From an uncultured Clostridia bacterium (GTDB lineage Bacteria > Bacillota > Clostridia > Christensenellales > Borkfalkiaceae): DNA of 33,175 nt. The notes beneath the pieces are model-generated. The model made no database searches and was not told the origin of the DNA. It was given only the letters and a program-made list of their open reading frames with translations. The position numbers were made by a program, and so were the translations under genes. Location: contig CANQQD010000016.1 in the NCBI GenBank assembly GCA_947625865.1, forward strand, positions 1 to 33,175, read 5' to 3'. Below are positions 16,507 to 24,117 of this stretch, piece by piece (position 1 is the stretch's first letter; each line of letters opens with the position of its first letter).

Positions 16507-16605
16507 CCTTTCGTTCTTGAAAAAATCAAGCTCCGAACTGCGGTAAAATTTCAGCGATAAGCCGCTATTCAAATTTTGCCGCGCGCGGTGATCCGACCTG
16601 TAAAT

Positions 16606-16786
16606 TTACAAATCGTCGGCGTCCTGCACGGGTTTTCCTCCGTCAAGCGGAGCGCCCGTATAGCTGCCGTTCGGGTCGAAGCAGTCCTTAAACTTATTTG
16701 CTGTTCTTGGAATTCTTCGTGCCACAGCTGCCCTTACCGCTGCAATCCTTGCTCTTGGACTGCTTGTTTTCGTTGGTCTTTCTCAT
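16606..16786 (-). pseudogene. Small Cys/Lys-rich protein downstream of rubrerythrin, split by a +1 frame change
   Basis: An ATG at 16784-16786 overlaps the rubrerythrin stop codon (ATGA) and has AGAAGGAG upstream. Frame one encodes 30 residues, MRKTNENKQSKSKDCSGKGS plus CGTKNSKNSK, and stops at TAA 16694-16696. The +1 frame then reads KFKDCFDPNGSYTGAPLDGG and KPVQDADDL before TAA at 16606-16608. From memory, small clostridial proteins combine a Lys/Cys-rich head with a DPNGSYTG...PVQDADDL tail, so the two frames look like one gene of about 59 residues. The break at AAA TAA G could be a real mutation, a sequencing error or programmed +1 frameshifting. Function is unknown; the coupling suggests a link with rubrerythrin. 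Confidence 0.6.
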
Positions 16787-17379
16787 ATTTTCTCCTTCTC
16801 AAACGGAATGTGCAACTCCACTTCGCCCTGGCTTGCATTACAAAGCGGGCATCTGTCCCATGCTTTTGTAGATGTGTGCATATATCCGCACTCGCCGCAA
16901 ACATAGAGGATAGGCGTTTCGTTACTGTAAAGTACGCCCTTTTTGAACGCCTCGTAGAGGTAGTTGAACACCATTTCGTGTCTCACCTCAACCTGCGCGA
17001 TCAGTTTGAAAAGGTTTGCAATATCCTTAAAACCTTCCTCTTCGGCGTCTCTTGCAAAAGCGGGATAGACTTCCGCATGCTCCTTGTGCTCATCCTCGGC
17101 AGCCAACTTAAGGCTCGTTTCAAGATCGCCCCCGTGGTACGGATATCCCGCCTCGAGCTCGATATTGTCGAGCTTTTCGCCGCGCTTGTTGAGCTCCTCA
17201 AAGAATCTCCTTGCGTGCACCGTTTCGTTTTTTGCAATGGTCTTTATGGTATCTGCAAGGGTAATATAACCCTGCTGTGTAGCCATGCGCGCAATGAGCT
17301 GGTATCTCATTCCCGCCTGGCTCTCGCCCGCAAAGCTTCTTGCAAGATTTCTGTAAGTCTTAGTTTCGTCGAATTGCAT
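16783..17379 (-). CDS. rbr: Rubrerythrin
   Basis: Non-heme diiron peroxidase that protects anaerobes from hydrogen peroxide. The 198-residue protein has a four-helix ferritin-like domain with ligands Glu19, Glu52 and His55 and later Glu residues (AAEDEHKEH, QVEVRHE). A C-terminal rubredoxin-like domain has CGECGY and CPLC binding one iron. The start ATG 17377-17379 has GGAGGAAAG upstream. It is divergent from ferritin and translationally coupled to the small protein downstream. It probably shares control with ferritin through the 181-bp spacer. The longer plus-strand frame across this region is its antisense shadow. Confidence 0.96.
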   Translation of the reverse strand: MQFDETKTYRNLARSFAGESQAGMRYQLIARMATQQGYITLADTIKTIAKNETVHARRFFEELNKRGEKLDNIELEAGYPYHGGDLETSLKLAAEDEHKEHAEVYPAFARDAEEEGFKDIANLFKLIAQVEVRHEMVFNYLYEAFKKGVLYSNETPILYVCGECGYMHTSTKAWDRCPLCNASQGEVELHIPFEKEKI

Positions 17380-17454
17380 AACTTTCCTCCGTCACAAATT
17401 ATTCTTGCTCATTTTCCCGCCGTTATTCAAACCGCCCGCTGGCATATTCTGTCA

Positions 17455-17472
17455 TTCAGAGAAAAATCTGAA
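17455..17472. promoter_or_regulatory. Inverted repeat, possible operator between rubrerythrin and ferritin
   Basis: TTCAGA-gaaaaa-TCTGAA, a perfect 6-bp dyad, lies in the divergent promoter region 19 bases upstream of the ferritin -35 box. It does not match the PerR or Fur consensus as I know them, so any regulator is unassigned. Confidence 0.4.
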
Positions 17473-17490
17473 AAAATGCTTTTTAATCAG

Positions 17491-17519
17491 TTGCTTTTCG
17501 CAAATTACGGCTATATAAT
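17491..17519 (+). promoter_or_regulatory. Promoter for ferritin
   Basis: TTGCTT (17491-17496), 17-base spacer, TATAAT (17514-17519). The predicted start near 17526 leaves a ~35-base leader with AAGGAG before the ATG. Confidence 0.7.
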
Positions 17520-17560
17520 TATCGTGACAAAAAAGTTCAAACCAAAAGGAGATTATTGTT

Positions 17561-18073
17561 ATGCTTGAAAAAAAGATTGCAGAGCTTTTGAACGACCAGA
17601 TCAACAAGGAGCTTTATTCGGCCTATCTTTACCTCGATTTCGCCAACTATTTCGAGGACGAGGGGCTGGACGGCTTTGCGCATTGGTATGAAATTCAGGC
17701 TCAGGAGGAGCGCGACCACGCGTTCATGATAAGAAGATATCTGCTCGACAGCGGCCACAGGGTGACCTTCGGCGCCATCGATAAGCCCGACAAGGTATTC
17801 AAAACCCATCTCGACCCTCTTCTTGCGGGGCTCGAGCACGAAAAATACGTTACTTCGCTCATCACCGCGATCTATGCCGAGGCTTTTGCCGCCAAGGACT
17901 TCAAAACCATGCAGTTTCTGGACTGGTTCGTAAAGGAGCAGGGCGAGGAGGAGAAGAACGCCGACGACCTCATAAAGAAGATGAAGCTGTTCGGCAGCGA
18001 GCCCAAGGGCTTATATATGCTCAATCAGGAGCTGGCTGCAAGGGTATATTCCCCCGCAACGGCAAACGAATGA
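17561..18073 (+). CDS. ftnA: Ferritin (non-heme, FtnA type)
   Basis: Iron-storage ferritin that oxidises Fe(II) and stores it in a 24-mer. The 170-residue protein keeps the ferroxidase ligands at the standard bacterial positions: Glu17, Glu50, His53, Glu94, Gln127 and Glu130. It has AAGGAG ten bases before the ATG, its own promoter, and a strong terminator downstream, so it is probably monocistronic. The divergent partner is rubrerythrin, a common pairing in anaerobes for iron and peroxide handling. Confidence 0.96.
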   Translation: MLEKKIAELLNDQINKELYSAYLYLDFANYFEDEGLDGFAHWYEIQAQEERDHAFMIRRYLLDSGHRVTFGAIDKPDKVFKTHLDPLLAGLEHEKYVTSLITAIYAEAFAAKDFKTMQFLDWFVKEQGEEEKNADDLIKKMKLFGSEPKGLYMLNQELAARVYSPATANE

Positions 18074-18122
18074 TTTTCCCGTCCCTCGGCGCAGCCGTGG
18101 GCGGGTAACTGCATAATGCGTC

Positions 18123-18159
18123 AAAAAACGCCCGGCGGTTTTTCCGCGGGGCGTTTTTT
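18123..18159 (+). terminator. Intrinsic terminator after ferritin
   Basis: Outer stem AAAAAACGCCC/GGGCGTTTTTT plus inner GCGG/CCGC around a five-T loop, with the T-run closing the stem. It lies 50 bases after the ferritin stop. Confidence 0.9.
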
Positions 18160-18248
18160 CCGTTCGGCAGCACGCCGCAAAGCCGCGCTTTGTTTTTAAG
18201 TCCGCTTTTAAAAAATTTTTTGATTTTAATTCATATTTTGATAATTTC

Positions 18249-18277
18249 TTGCAAAATGTAAAATTATATGATAAAGT
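18249..18277 (+). promoter_or_regulatory. Possible promoter of the ABC operon
   Basis: TTGCAA (18249-18254), 17-base spacer, TAAAGT (18272-18277), in an AT-rich stretch after the ferritin terminator. The -10 is weak; an overlapping TATGAT at 18267-18272 is an alternative without a well-placed -35. Confidence 0.35.
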
Positions 18278-18341
18278 AGTCTACGGGCTATGCAGGCGCG
18301 CGCATATGCGCAAGCCAGAGAAGTATAGCGAGAGGTATGAA

Positions 18342-19148
18342 ATGCAATCGACAACGCCGCAGGAAGTGGTAAGGGTAAACGGGCTTTACAAAAAGTATTC
18401 CGGAAGCTCCGTCTACGCCGTGGAAAACGTGACGTTCAGCTGTTACGAGGGCGAGATAGTCGGGCTTTTGGGACACAACGGCGCCGGCAAATCCACCACC
18501 CTGAAATGTATAGAGGGTATGCTGCCTTTTTCGGGCGGAGAAATTTATATAAACGGTCACGACATAAAGAAAGACCCCGTCAAAGCCAAGCAGAGCATGG
18601 GGTTTGTCACAGACAACCATGCCGTCTTTATCAAGATGACGGGCATACAATATCTTTCTTTCATGGCCGACGCCTACAAGGTTCCCACGAAGCGCAGGGC
18701 AGAGCGTCTCAAAAAGCTCGAGGAGGTGTTCTGCCTCGGCGATGCGGTGAACAATCTTATCTCCTCATATTCCCACGGCATGCGCCAGAAGATCTGCATG
18801 ATGGGTTCGCTTATCCATATGCCCAAGCTCTGGATAATGGACGAGCCCATGACGGGGCTCGACCCCCGCACCATGCGCGCCGTGCAGAATTTCATGCACG
18901 AATACGTCGCCATGGGCAACTGTATAATTTTTTCGTCGCACGCCCTGCACACCGTCGCACGCATCTGCGACAGGGTCGTTCTGATACGCAAGGGCAAGCA
19001 GATATCCGACCTCAACGTAAAAGCCATGGTGGAGGATCCCTCCTTCGACTTCGAGGAGTTTTTCCTCGAGGGCGAGAGGGAAGCGGCGGAAGAGGCGCTC
19101 AACGACAGGGCGGGGCTCTCCGCCGTACAAACGGAGGACGACCAATGA
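18342..19148 (+). CDS. ABC transporter ATP-binding protein (ABC-2 exporter type)
   Basis: Nucleotide-binding subunit of an exporter. With the ATG at 18342 the protein has 268 residues. Walker A GHNGAGKST is at 44-52. The signature is degenerate, YSHGMRQK, as often seen in ABC-2 exporters. Walker B is WIMDEPMTGLDP and the H-loop is FSSHAL. I chose 18342 because GAGAGG lies about eight bases upstream. The in-frame upstream codons (TTG 18249, ATG 18306) add residues outside the domain, and the TTG lies inside the likely -35 box. The stop overlaps the permease start (ATGA), indicating one coupled operon. Confidence 0.92.
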   Translation: MQSTTPQEVVRVNGLYKKYSGSSVYAVENVTFSCYEGEIVGLLGHNGAGKSTTLKCIEGMLPFSGGEIYINGHDIKKDPVKAKQSMGFVTDNHAVFIKMTGIQYLSFMADAYKVPTKRRAERLKKLEEVFCLGDAVNNLISSYSHGMRQKICMMGSLIHMPKLWIMDEPMTGLDPRTMRAVQNFMHEYVAMGNCIIFSSHALHTVARICDRVVLIRKGKQISDLNVKAMVEDPSFDFEEFFLEGEREAAEEALNDRAGLSAVQTEDDQ

Positions 19149-20827
19149 AGGAAAAGATAAACTTTCATCTCATAAAAACCCTGCTTAAAAAGCAGTTTAT
19201 AGAGCGCACCTACGGCTACAAGCGCAAGAATTTCGACGTTGTCGGCTTCATTCTCCGCCTTGCCATAATAGCAATGCTCATGACGGTATTCATAATTTTC
19301 TTCGGAAGGTTCATGGATATCTATATTTCCGTCAAGGACGGGGGCGCGGTAAACGTGCCTTTAAGGCTCGGCGAGTTGCTCTCCATAGTCTATACTATAG
19401 TCATAATATTTATGACGATAAGCGCCATAAGCCGCATAAACCACGAGATCTTCAATGCCGACGACATAAAGACCTTTGCCGCAATGCCCATAGGCGCAAA
19501 GTCGCTGTTCATATCCAAGCTCATCGTAATATATTTGAACCAGCTTGTCTTTTCCGCGGTGGCTGTGCTCACCGTAAACATCACGGTAGCCATTCATTCC
19601 GCGGTGTCGCCGCTGTTTTTCGTGTTCACAGTTCCGGCGTGCTTCGTGCTTCCGCTCATAACAATAGCCATAGGCTCCGTGCTTGCGCTGCCGTTCAATC
19701 TGCTGTCACGTTTTTTGCAGAGTAAATTCGTAATTAATTTCATTCTCGTCACGGCAATAGCCGGCGGCTTGTTCTATCTGTACTCGATAATCCTCGGCGG
19801 CGTCAAGGAAATGCTCCTCGGCGACAGCCTCAGATATTTCTTCAACGAGGCGAGGATGAGCGCCATAGCGGGCGCCGTCTCCTATATGTATCCCGCCAAA
19901 TGGTTTGCAAATATGTTTACGGGCACGGAGTATCTCGTAAGCGGTCTGGGGATAGTGGCGGTGCTCGCCGTCTGCCTCGTGCTCTCGGTCGTGATAATAA
20001 ATTATATCCTCCGCGGCGCTCTCCAGTCCCGCGTTGCCGGCACCCAAAGGTTCATAAGGAGGAGCAAGCCTCTCTCAAACTGCAAAAGCGGCTTTTTCGC
20101 TCTCGTAAAAAAGGAATTTCTGCTCATATTCCGCACCCCGTCCTATATGTTTTCATATTTCTCGGTCGCGGTAATAATGCCGCTCATGGTCTATTTCTGT
20201 ATGTCCATCAGCTCCTCTCTCGTAACCACGCTCGTCGGGCTCGAATGTAACCCCGAGCTCGCGCTGTTCCTCACGCTCTTGTTCGGCGCGCTCACCAACG
20301 TGTTCTGCGCCACCAACATAAGCCGCGACGGCCAGATGTTCTACACGGTCAAGGCAATGCCCTTCGGCTATAAAACGGTGTTCTTTTCCAAGGTATTCCT
20401 TTGCATGCTGGTCACGGTAGTGAGCCAGCTTGCCACCGCCGTACTTCTGGCTTCCACGGGCTATCTTGTTTGGTATTCGGCGCTGTTTATCTTCATAGTC
20501 GGCACGCTCTTCGGCTTTGTGCACGTCTGCGTCGCCACCCGCTATGACTTCAACCACGCCCGTTTCTCCACGGAGGACGACGGCGAAATAAAGGAATCGG
20601 ACAACGTAGTCAGCGCCCTCATAGTTCTCGGACTGCTCGTGTCCGTGCTCGTGGGCGGCGCGGTATTCGTCATCCGTTTGATAATGCTTTTGTTCAATTC
20701 CGACTTCGGCTACGCCACATATCTCATTGCCGGCGGCGCCGCGGTCGTAAGCTCCGTGCTTGCATATCTGTATCTTATCGGCAAGCTCGGCAAAAAATAC
20801 TATGAATTTGAAGGCGGTGAACTCTGA
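19145..20827 (+). CDS. Multi-pass ABC exporter permease (ABC-2-like)
   Basis: A 560-residue membrane protein with about twelve hydrophobic segments in two halves separated by a basic cytoplasmic stretch near residues 300-320 (QRFIRRSKPLSNCKSG). This fits a fused double-length permease pairing with the upstream ATPase. The start ATG 19145 overlaps the ATPase stop. The longer frame from 18506 only shadows the ATPase gene. It ends at 20827, sharing one base with the next gene (TGATG). The substrate is not evident; the adjacent anchored surface protein and giant adhesin suggest envelope export or assembly, which is inference. Confidence 0.85.
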   Translation: MKEKINFHLIKTLLKKQFIERTYGYKRKNFDVVGFILRLAIIAMLMTVFIIFFGRFMDIYISVKDGGAVNVPLRLGELLSIVYTIVIIFMTISAISRINHEIFNADDIKTFAAMPIGAKSLFISKLIVIYLNQLVFSAVAVLTVNITVAIHSAVSPLFFVFTVPACFVLPLITIAIGSVLALPFNLLSRFLQSKFVINFILVTAIAGGLFYLYSIILGGVKEMLLGDSLRYFFNEARMSAIAGAVSYMYPAKWFANMFTGTEYLVSGLGIVAVLAVCLVLSVVIINYILRGALQSRVAGTQRFIRRSKPLSNCKSGFFALVKKEFLLIFRTPSYMFSYFSVAVIMPLMVYFCMSISSSLVTTLVGLECNPELALFLTLLFGALTNVFCATNISRDGQMFYTVKAMPFGYKTVFFSKVFLCMLVTVVSQLATAVLLASTGYLVWYSALFIFIVGTLFGFVHVCVATRYDFNHARFSTEDDGEIKESDNVVSALIVLGLLVSVLVGGAVFVIRLIMLLFNSDFGYATYLIAGGAAVVSSVLAYLYLIGKLGKKYYEFEGGEL

Positions 20828-23800
20828 TGCGTAAAATAGTCATTGCTCTCATACTCGTTGTGCCTCTTTTGTTCGTATTCATAATCTTCTCGTCCGTCAA
20901 CGTCGTCAGCCTCAACGTCAACGTTTCGGCAAACGGCATAAGGATAAACAGGCAGGAGATAGAGGGTCTCGACGAGTACGACAACCTCTATCTCGACATC
21001 GCCGACCACGGCGAATATACCGTCACGGCAGACGTTCTTCCCGAAAACGCCACCAACTCGGGCTATACAATAAAAAGCGACAACCCCGAAGCGGTCGAGG
21101 TCGGCGAAAAGGGCGAAATAATAGCCAAGCGCGAAGGCGAGGCTGTAATAACGGCGGTGAGCAACGACGGAAATTATTCCGACAGCATCACCGTCATAGC
21201 CACGTCCACCAAGGCGTACGACTTCACTTTTTCGCTTTTCTCCAAAACCGACGGCGTCCAAACGGAGCTCGACGGGGACGGCGGCGTTTACACAGCCGAC
21301 GTCGGCACGGGTCTCTATGGCTACACCCTGAAGGCCGAACCCGCCGACGTGGTCGCCGATATTTCCGTTACGGGCGGCGAAACGGCTATTGTCAACAGCC
21401 TTGCAAGGGAGATCCTTCTGCCGTTCAGCGGAGCCGCGGAACTCACTTTTACCCTTCCCGACGGCGTCAACGGCAAAATCGAAAAGACAGTCGGTCTCAA
21501 CGTTGCCCGCCCGTCGTCCTCGGCGATACTCGTCAACGGCGTCGGGGGCAGCAATACCATATTTATAGACCGCGACGCAAAGTCGGCTTCCTTCTATGTG
21601 GAGAGTTCGTCGCAGCCCGTATTTGCGGAGAGCAGTGAATATACTGCAACCGTCAGCGCTCTCGGCTCGCGGCGGTATATGGTTACGATAGCCTTTGCCG
21701 AGGTTGAGGGGGAGCGCGGCGAACTCGCCGTCAACTTCACCGCAGGCAGGGAGAACGCGGTAGTCCGCTTCAGCTTCCGTCAGTTCGACTTCAACGTCGA
21801 CACGGATATGCCCATGCAGCTCGACGGCAACAATATCACGGCTTCCGTCTACCGTTCGTCGCCCGCCGTATTCACGGCAGTGCCCCTCGTGTCTGCCGAA
21901 GACGTGACCTTTATGTGGAGCGTGAGCGACAGCTCCGTTACCCTTAAAAACGCAGACTCCGCGCAGGTGACGGTCACAGCCTCGGGTAGCTCGGACGCGT
22001 TCGTTCTCTCGGTCGAAGCCTCGCGCGGCGGCACGGTCATCGCGCGCAGGGAAATAGAGGTCACCGCCGTCACAAAAATATCCTCGATAACTCTAACGGG
22101 TATTCCCAAGTCGCTCGATTTGGCCAAACGCTATACCATAGGCGGCAGCGCCTACAACGCGGACGGCGAGCTTACGCCAAGCAGCCTCTCCGTTAAAACC
22201 ATAACCTACGGCGGCGTCACAAGGGTGGACGGCTTCAACGACATAGACGCCGAAGTCTCGTCGGATATCATCTCCGTCTCGCGCGAAAACGGCGCGTTCT
22301 CGCTCAAAGCCGTTGGCACGGGCGAAGCCACCGTAACCTTCTTCTGGAAGGGCAACAGCCTGTTCGGCAAAAACGTGCGCACCTCGCACACGGTCAACGT
22401 AGTTTTCGACGGCGTGCAGGTCTCCACCTACAACCAACTCAAAACGGCGGTGGAGGCGGGCAAGAAGGTCGTTTTGCTGAACGACATAATGCTCGGCACG
22501 GACGACGAGGGCAACCCTCTTTCCCTTGCCGAACGCGGGGCCATTCTGAACAGCCAGCGCACGCTCTCCACCTATAACACCGAGTGGTACAAATTCAGCT
22601 CCGAAGCAAGTCCCGAAGCCGCTAAAATAACCTATGCAATGGAGTTTACCAACGACGTTTTCGGCAACGGTCACACCATAAATTCCGAATATTTATCCCA
22701 CGCTCTCGACGGCACAGACAGTCTCGCCTTCGATATCTACCGCGAACCCCTGTATTTTGTAAAATATAGGGAGACGGCAAGCGTAGCCGGTCAGGACAAC
22801 TGCGCGTTCCTCGTCCGCACAAACGGAATAAAGCTCTACGGCGTAAACCTTCTCGGCTGCCTCGATTCCTCTCTCTATGATAAAGGCGCATACAACCTCA
22901 ACAATCTCAACCACGTCGGCACCACGCTCGACGTAAACGCCTCGGTGGATATAGTCAATTGCCGTATCCGCAACGGCAGGAACGTTTTGCGCACATACGG
23001 CGGCAATCAAAGCGGCAGCGACTATATGATAGGCATGCTCAATTCCTCCCGGACGTGCAACGACGACAGAATAATTGTCAATATCGACGGCTGCATCCTC
23101 TCGCAGGGCAGGGAATTTTTGCTCAAAGTCGGCGCAAACCGCGCTCTCCGCGCCTCTCTCGGCAACCCCGAACCCGTTTTTCTGGACGAGCACGGCTTGC
23201 CCTACTCAACCTCCGACGGCAAGAGCGCAAGCAACAACTATGATTTATTGAACGATAAATATTTCTACGAACACTACGTTCTCACCGACGTCACGCTGAA
23301 AAACAGCGTTCTTGAAACGAGCGGTCTCTTCGCGGTCGGCGTTGAAAGCAACTTTGCGGGAGTAATGCTCGCCCCGGGCTACACCGGCAAGTACAGCGAC
23401 TTTACAACCGAATGGCAAAAATCTGGCGGCACGTCGTTCGCCTCTGTTTTGCGGCTCGAGGGCGACGTGAGAATGTACGAGTGGAAAGACCTGTCTTTGA
23501 TAGACAGCAGCACCCTCATAGAATCGCCCAGCGCGCTCAGTCAGTGGCTCAAGCTCGACATACAGAACATGTTCAACTTCGTATATTCCACCGACGAGGG
23601 GCTGTACGGCGGTCTTATTCACACCGAAAACGGCAAGCAGTATGCGCACGGCGGCATAGCCTTCTATGGCGGCGGCATAAACTATTCGCAGATATCGTTG
23701 GAGGGGCTCAACCCCGACATTTCGGATATTAAACAATATAATATAAATATATCCGTGCTCAAAGATTCAACCGACGACAACATAAAGCGCGAGGGCGAGT

Positions 23801-23943
23801 GGCTTCCCAAGGCTGCGGGCACGCGCGACTTCAGATTTTATATTTACGGTGCCGACAGCGCCAATTTCGGCTTCGACCGTCAGCGGCAGGACGAGGCAAA
23901 CGGCACAAAATATAACGGCGTGACCCCGTCAAACGTATTCTGA
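20827..23943 (+). CDS. Membrane-anchored surface protein with Big-2-like and beta-helix-like regions
   Basis: A 1038-residue protein, probably extracellular. A basic start and a hydrophobic segment (about 5-25) form a signal anchor; I see no lipobox. An Ig-like Big-2-type segment covers roughly 40-125 (IKSDNPEAVEVGEKGEIIAK), with further Ig-like segments to about 530. From about 533, YNQLKTAVEAGKKVVLLNDI opens a region rich in short Asn/Gly/Ser turns (GNGHTINSEYL, IKLYGVNLLGC, VDIVNCRIRNG) typical of a right-handed parallel beta-helix. No catalytic residues are recognisable. The gene overlaps the permease stop by one base, so it belongs to the ABC operon. It ends without a C-terminal anchor or sorting motif. 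Confidence 0.8.
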   Translation: MRKIVIALILVVPLLFVFIIFSSVNVVSLNVNVSANGIRINRQEIEGLDEYDNLYLDIADHGEYTVTADVLPENATNSGYTIKSDNPEAVEVGEKGEIIAKREGEAVITAVSNDGNYSDSITVIATSTKAYDFTFSLFSKTDGVQTELDGDGGVYTADVGTGLYGYTLKAEPADVVADISVTGGETAIVNSLAREILLPFSGAAELTFTLPDGVNGKIEKTVGLNVARPSSSAILVNGVGGSNTIFIDRDAKSASFYVESSSQPVFAESSEYTATVSALGSRRYMVTIAFAEVEGERGELAVNFTAGRENAVVRFSFRQFDFNVDTDMPMQLDGNNITASVYRSSPAVFTAVPLVSAEDVTFMWSVSDSSVTLKNADSAQVTVTASGSSDAFVLSVEASRGGTVIARREIEVTAVTKISSITLTGIPKSLDLAKRYTIGGSAYNADGELTPSSLSVKTITYGGVTRVDGFNDIDAEVSSDIISVSRENGAFSLKAVGTGEATVTFFWKGNSLFGKNVRTSHTVNVVFDGVQVSTYNQLKTAVEAGKKVVLLNDIMLGTDDEGNPLSLAERGAILNSQRTLSTYNTEWYKFSSEASPEAAKITYAMEFTNDVFGNGHTINSEYLSHALDGTDSLAFDIYREPLYFVKYRETASVAGQDNCAFLVRTNGIKLYGVNLLGCLDSSLYDKGAYNLNNLNHVGTTLDVNASVDIVNCRIRNGRNVLRTYGGNQSGSDYMIGMLNSSRTCNDDRIIVNIDGCILSQGREFLLKVGANRALRASLGNPEPVFLDEHGLPYSTSDGKSASNNYDLLNDKYFYEHYVLTDVTLKNSVLETSGLFAVGVESNFAGVMLAPGYTGKYSDFTTEWQKSGGTSFASVLRLEGDVRMYEWKDLSLIDSSTLIESPSALSQWLKLDIQNMFNFVYSTDEGLYGGLIHTENGKQYAHGGIAFYGGGINYSQISLEGLNPDISDIKQYNINISVLKDSTDDNIKREGEWLPKAAGTRDFRFYIYGADSANFGFDRQRQDEANGTKYNGVTPSNVF

Positions 23944-23966
23944 CGTCAAAATATTGCTTCAAAACG

Positions 23967-23995
23967 TTGACAACTGTCGCATAAAGTTATAAAAT
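23967..23995 (+). promoter_or_regulatory. Strong promoter upstream of the giant surface protein gene
   Basis: Perfect TTGACA (23967-23972), 17-base spacer and TAAAAT (23990-23995). The predicted start is near 24002. It begins only 24 bases after the previous stop codon and reads into the terminator hairpin at 24020-24067. Confidence 0.8.
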
Positions 23996-24019
23996 AATTT
24001 CAAAACCGACGTAAAAATG

Positions 24020-24067
24020 CAATATCCTCCCCCCGAAAAAATTTCGGGGGGGGGGGGTATTGTTTTT
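24020..24067 (+). terminator. Terminator/attenuator hairpin with a 12-G tract
   Basis: CAATA pairs with TATTG outside, a C-rich arm (24026-24034) pairs with the G-run (24046-24057), and GAAA/TTTC closes an AAA loop; TTTTTG follows. This is a very stable Rho-independent terminator. It ends the ABC operon, but it also lies downstream of the promoter at 23967 and upstream of the giant gene. Transcription of that gene must therefore read through it or start elsewhere. Confidence 0.85.
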
Positions 24068-24079
24068 GTTTGTAAAAAA

Positions 24080-24095
24080 GCCGCCAAAATGCGGC
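24080..24095 (+). other. Second leader hairpin before the giant gene
   Basis: GCCGC/GCGGC with a six-base loop, eleven bases before the CGGAG ribosome-binding site. It could be a 5' stabilising element or part of an alternative fold with the upstream leader. Confidence 0.45.
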
Positions 24096-24117
24096 AAACT
24101 AATTACGGAGAAAAAGT

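Noticed and set aside
16576-17568. 330-residue plus-strand frame opposite rubrerythrin
   Set aside because: It is antisense to a textbook rubrerythrin with all metal ligands, and its own translation shows no family pattern.
18249-18341. Longer ABC ATPase start at TTG 18249 or ATG 18306
   Set aside because: The TTG overlaps the likely -35 element and neither start has a better ribosome-binding site than ATG 18342.
23941-23948. TGACGTCA palindrome at the stop codon of the beta-helix protein gene
   Set aside because: An 8-bp dyad is expected by chance at this scale and half of it is the stop codon context; not enough for an operator call.
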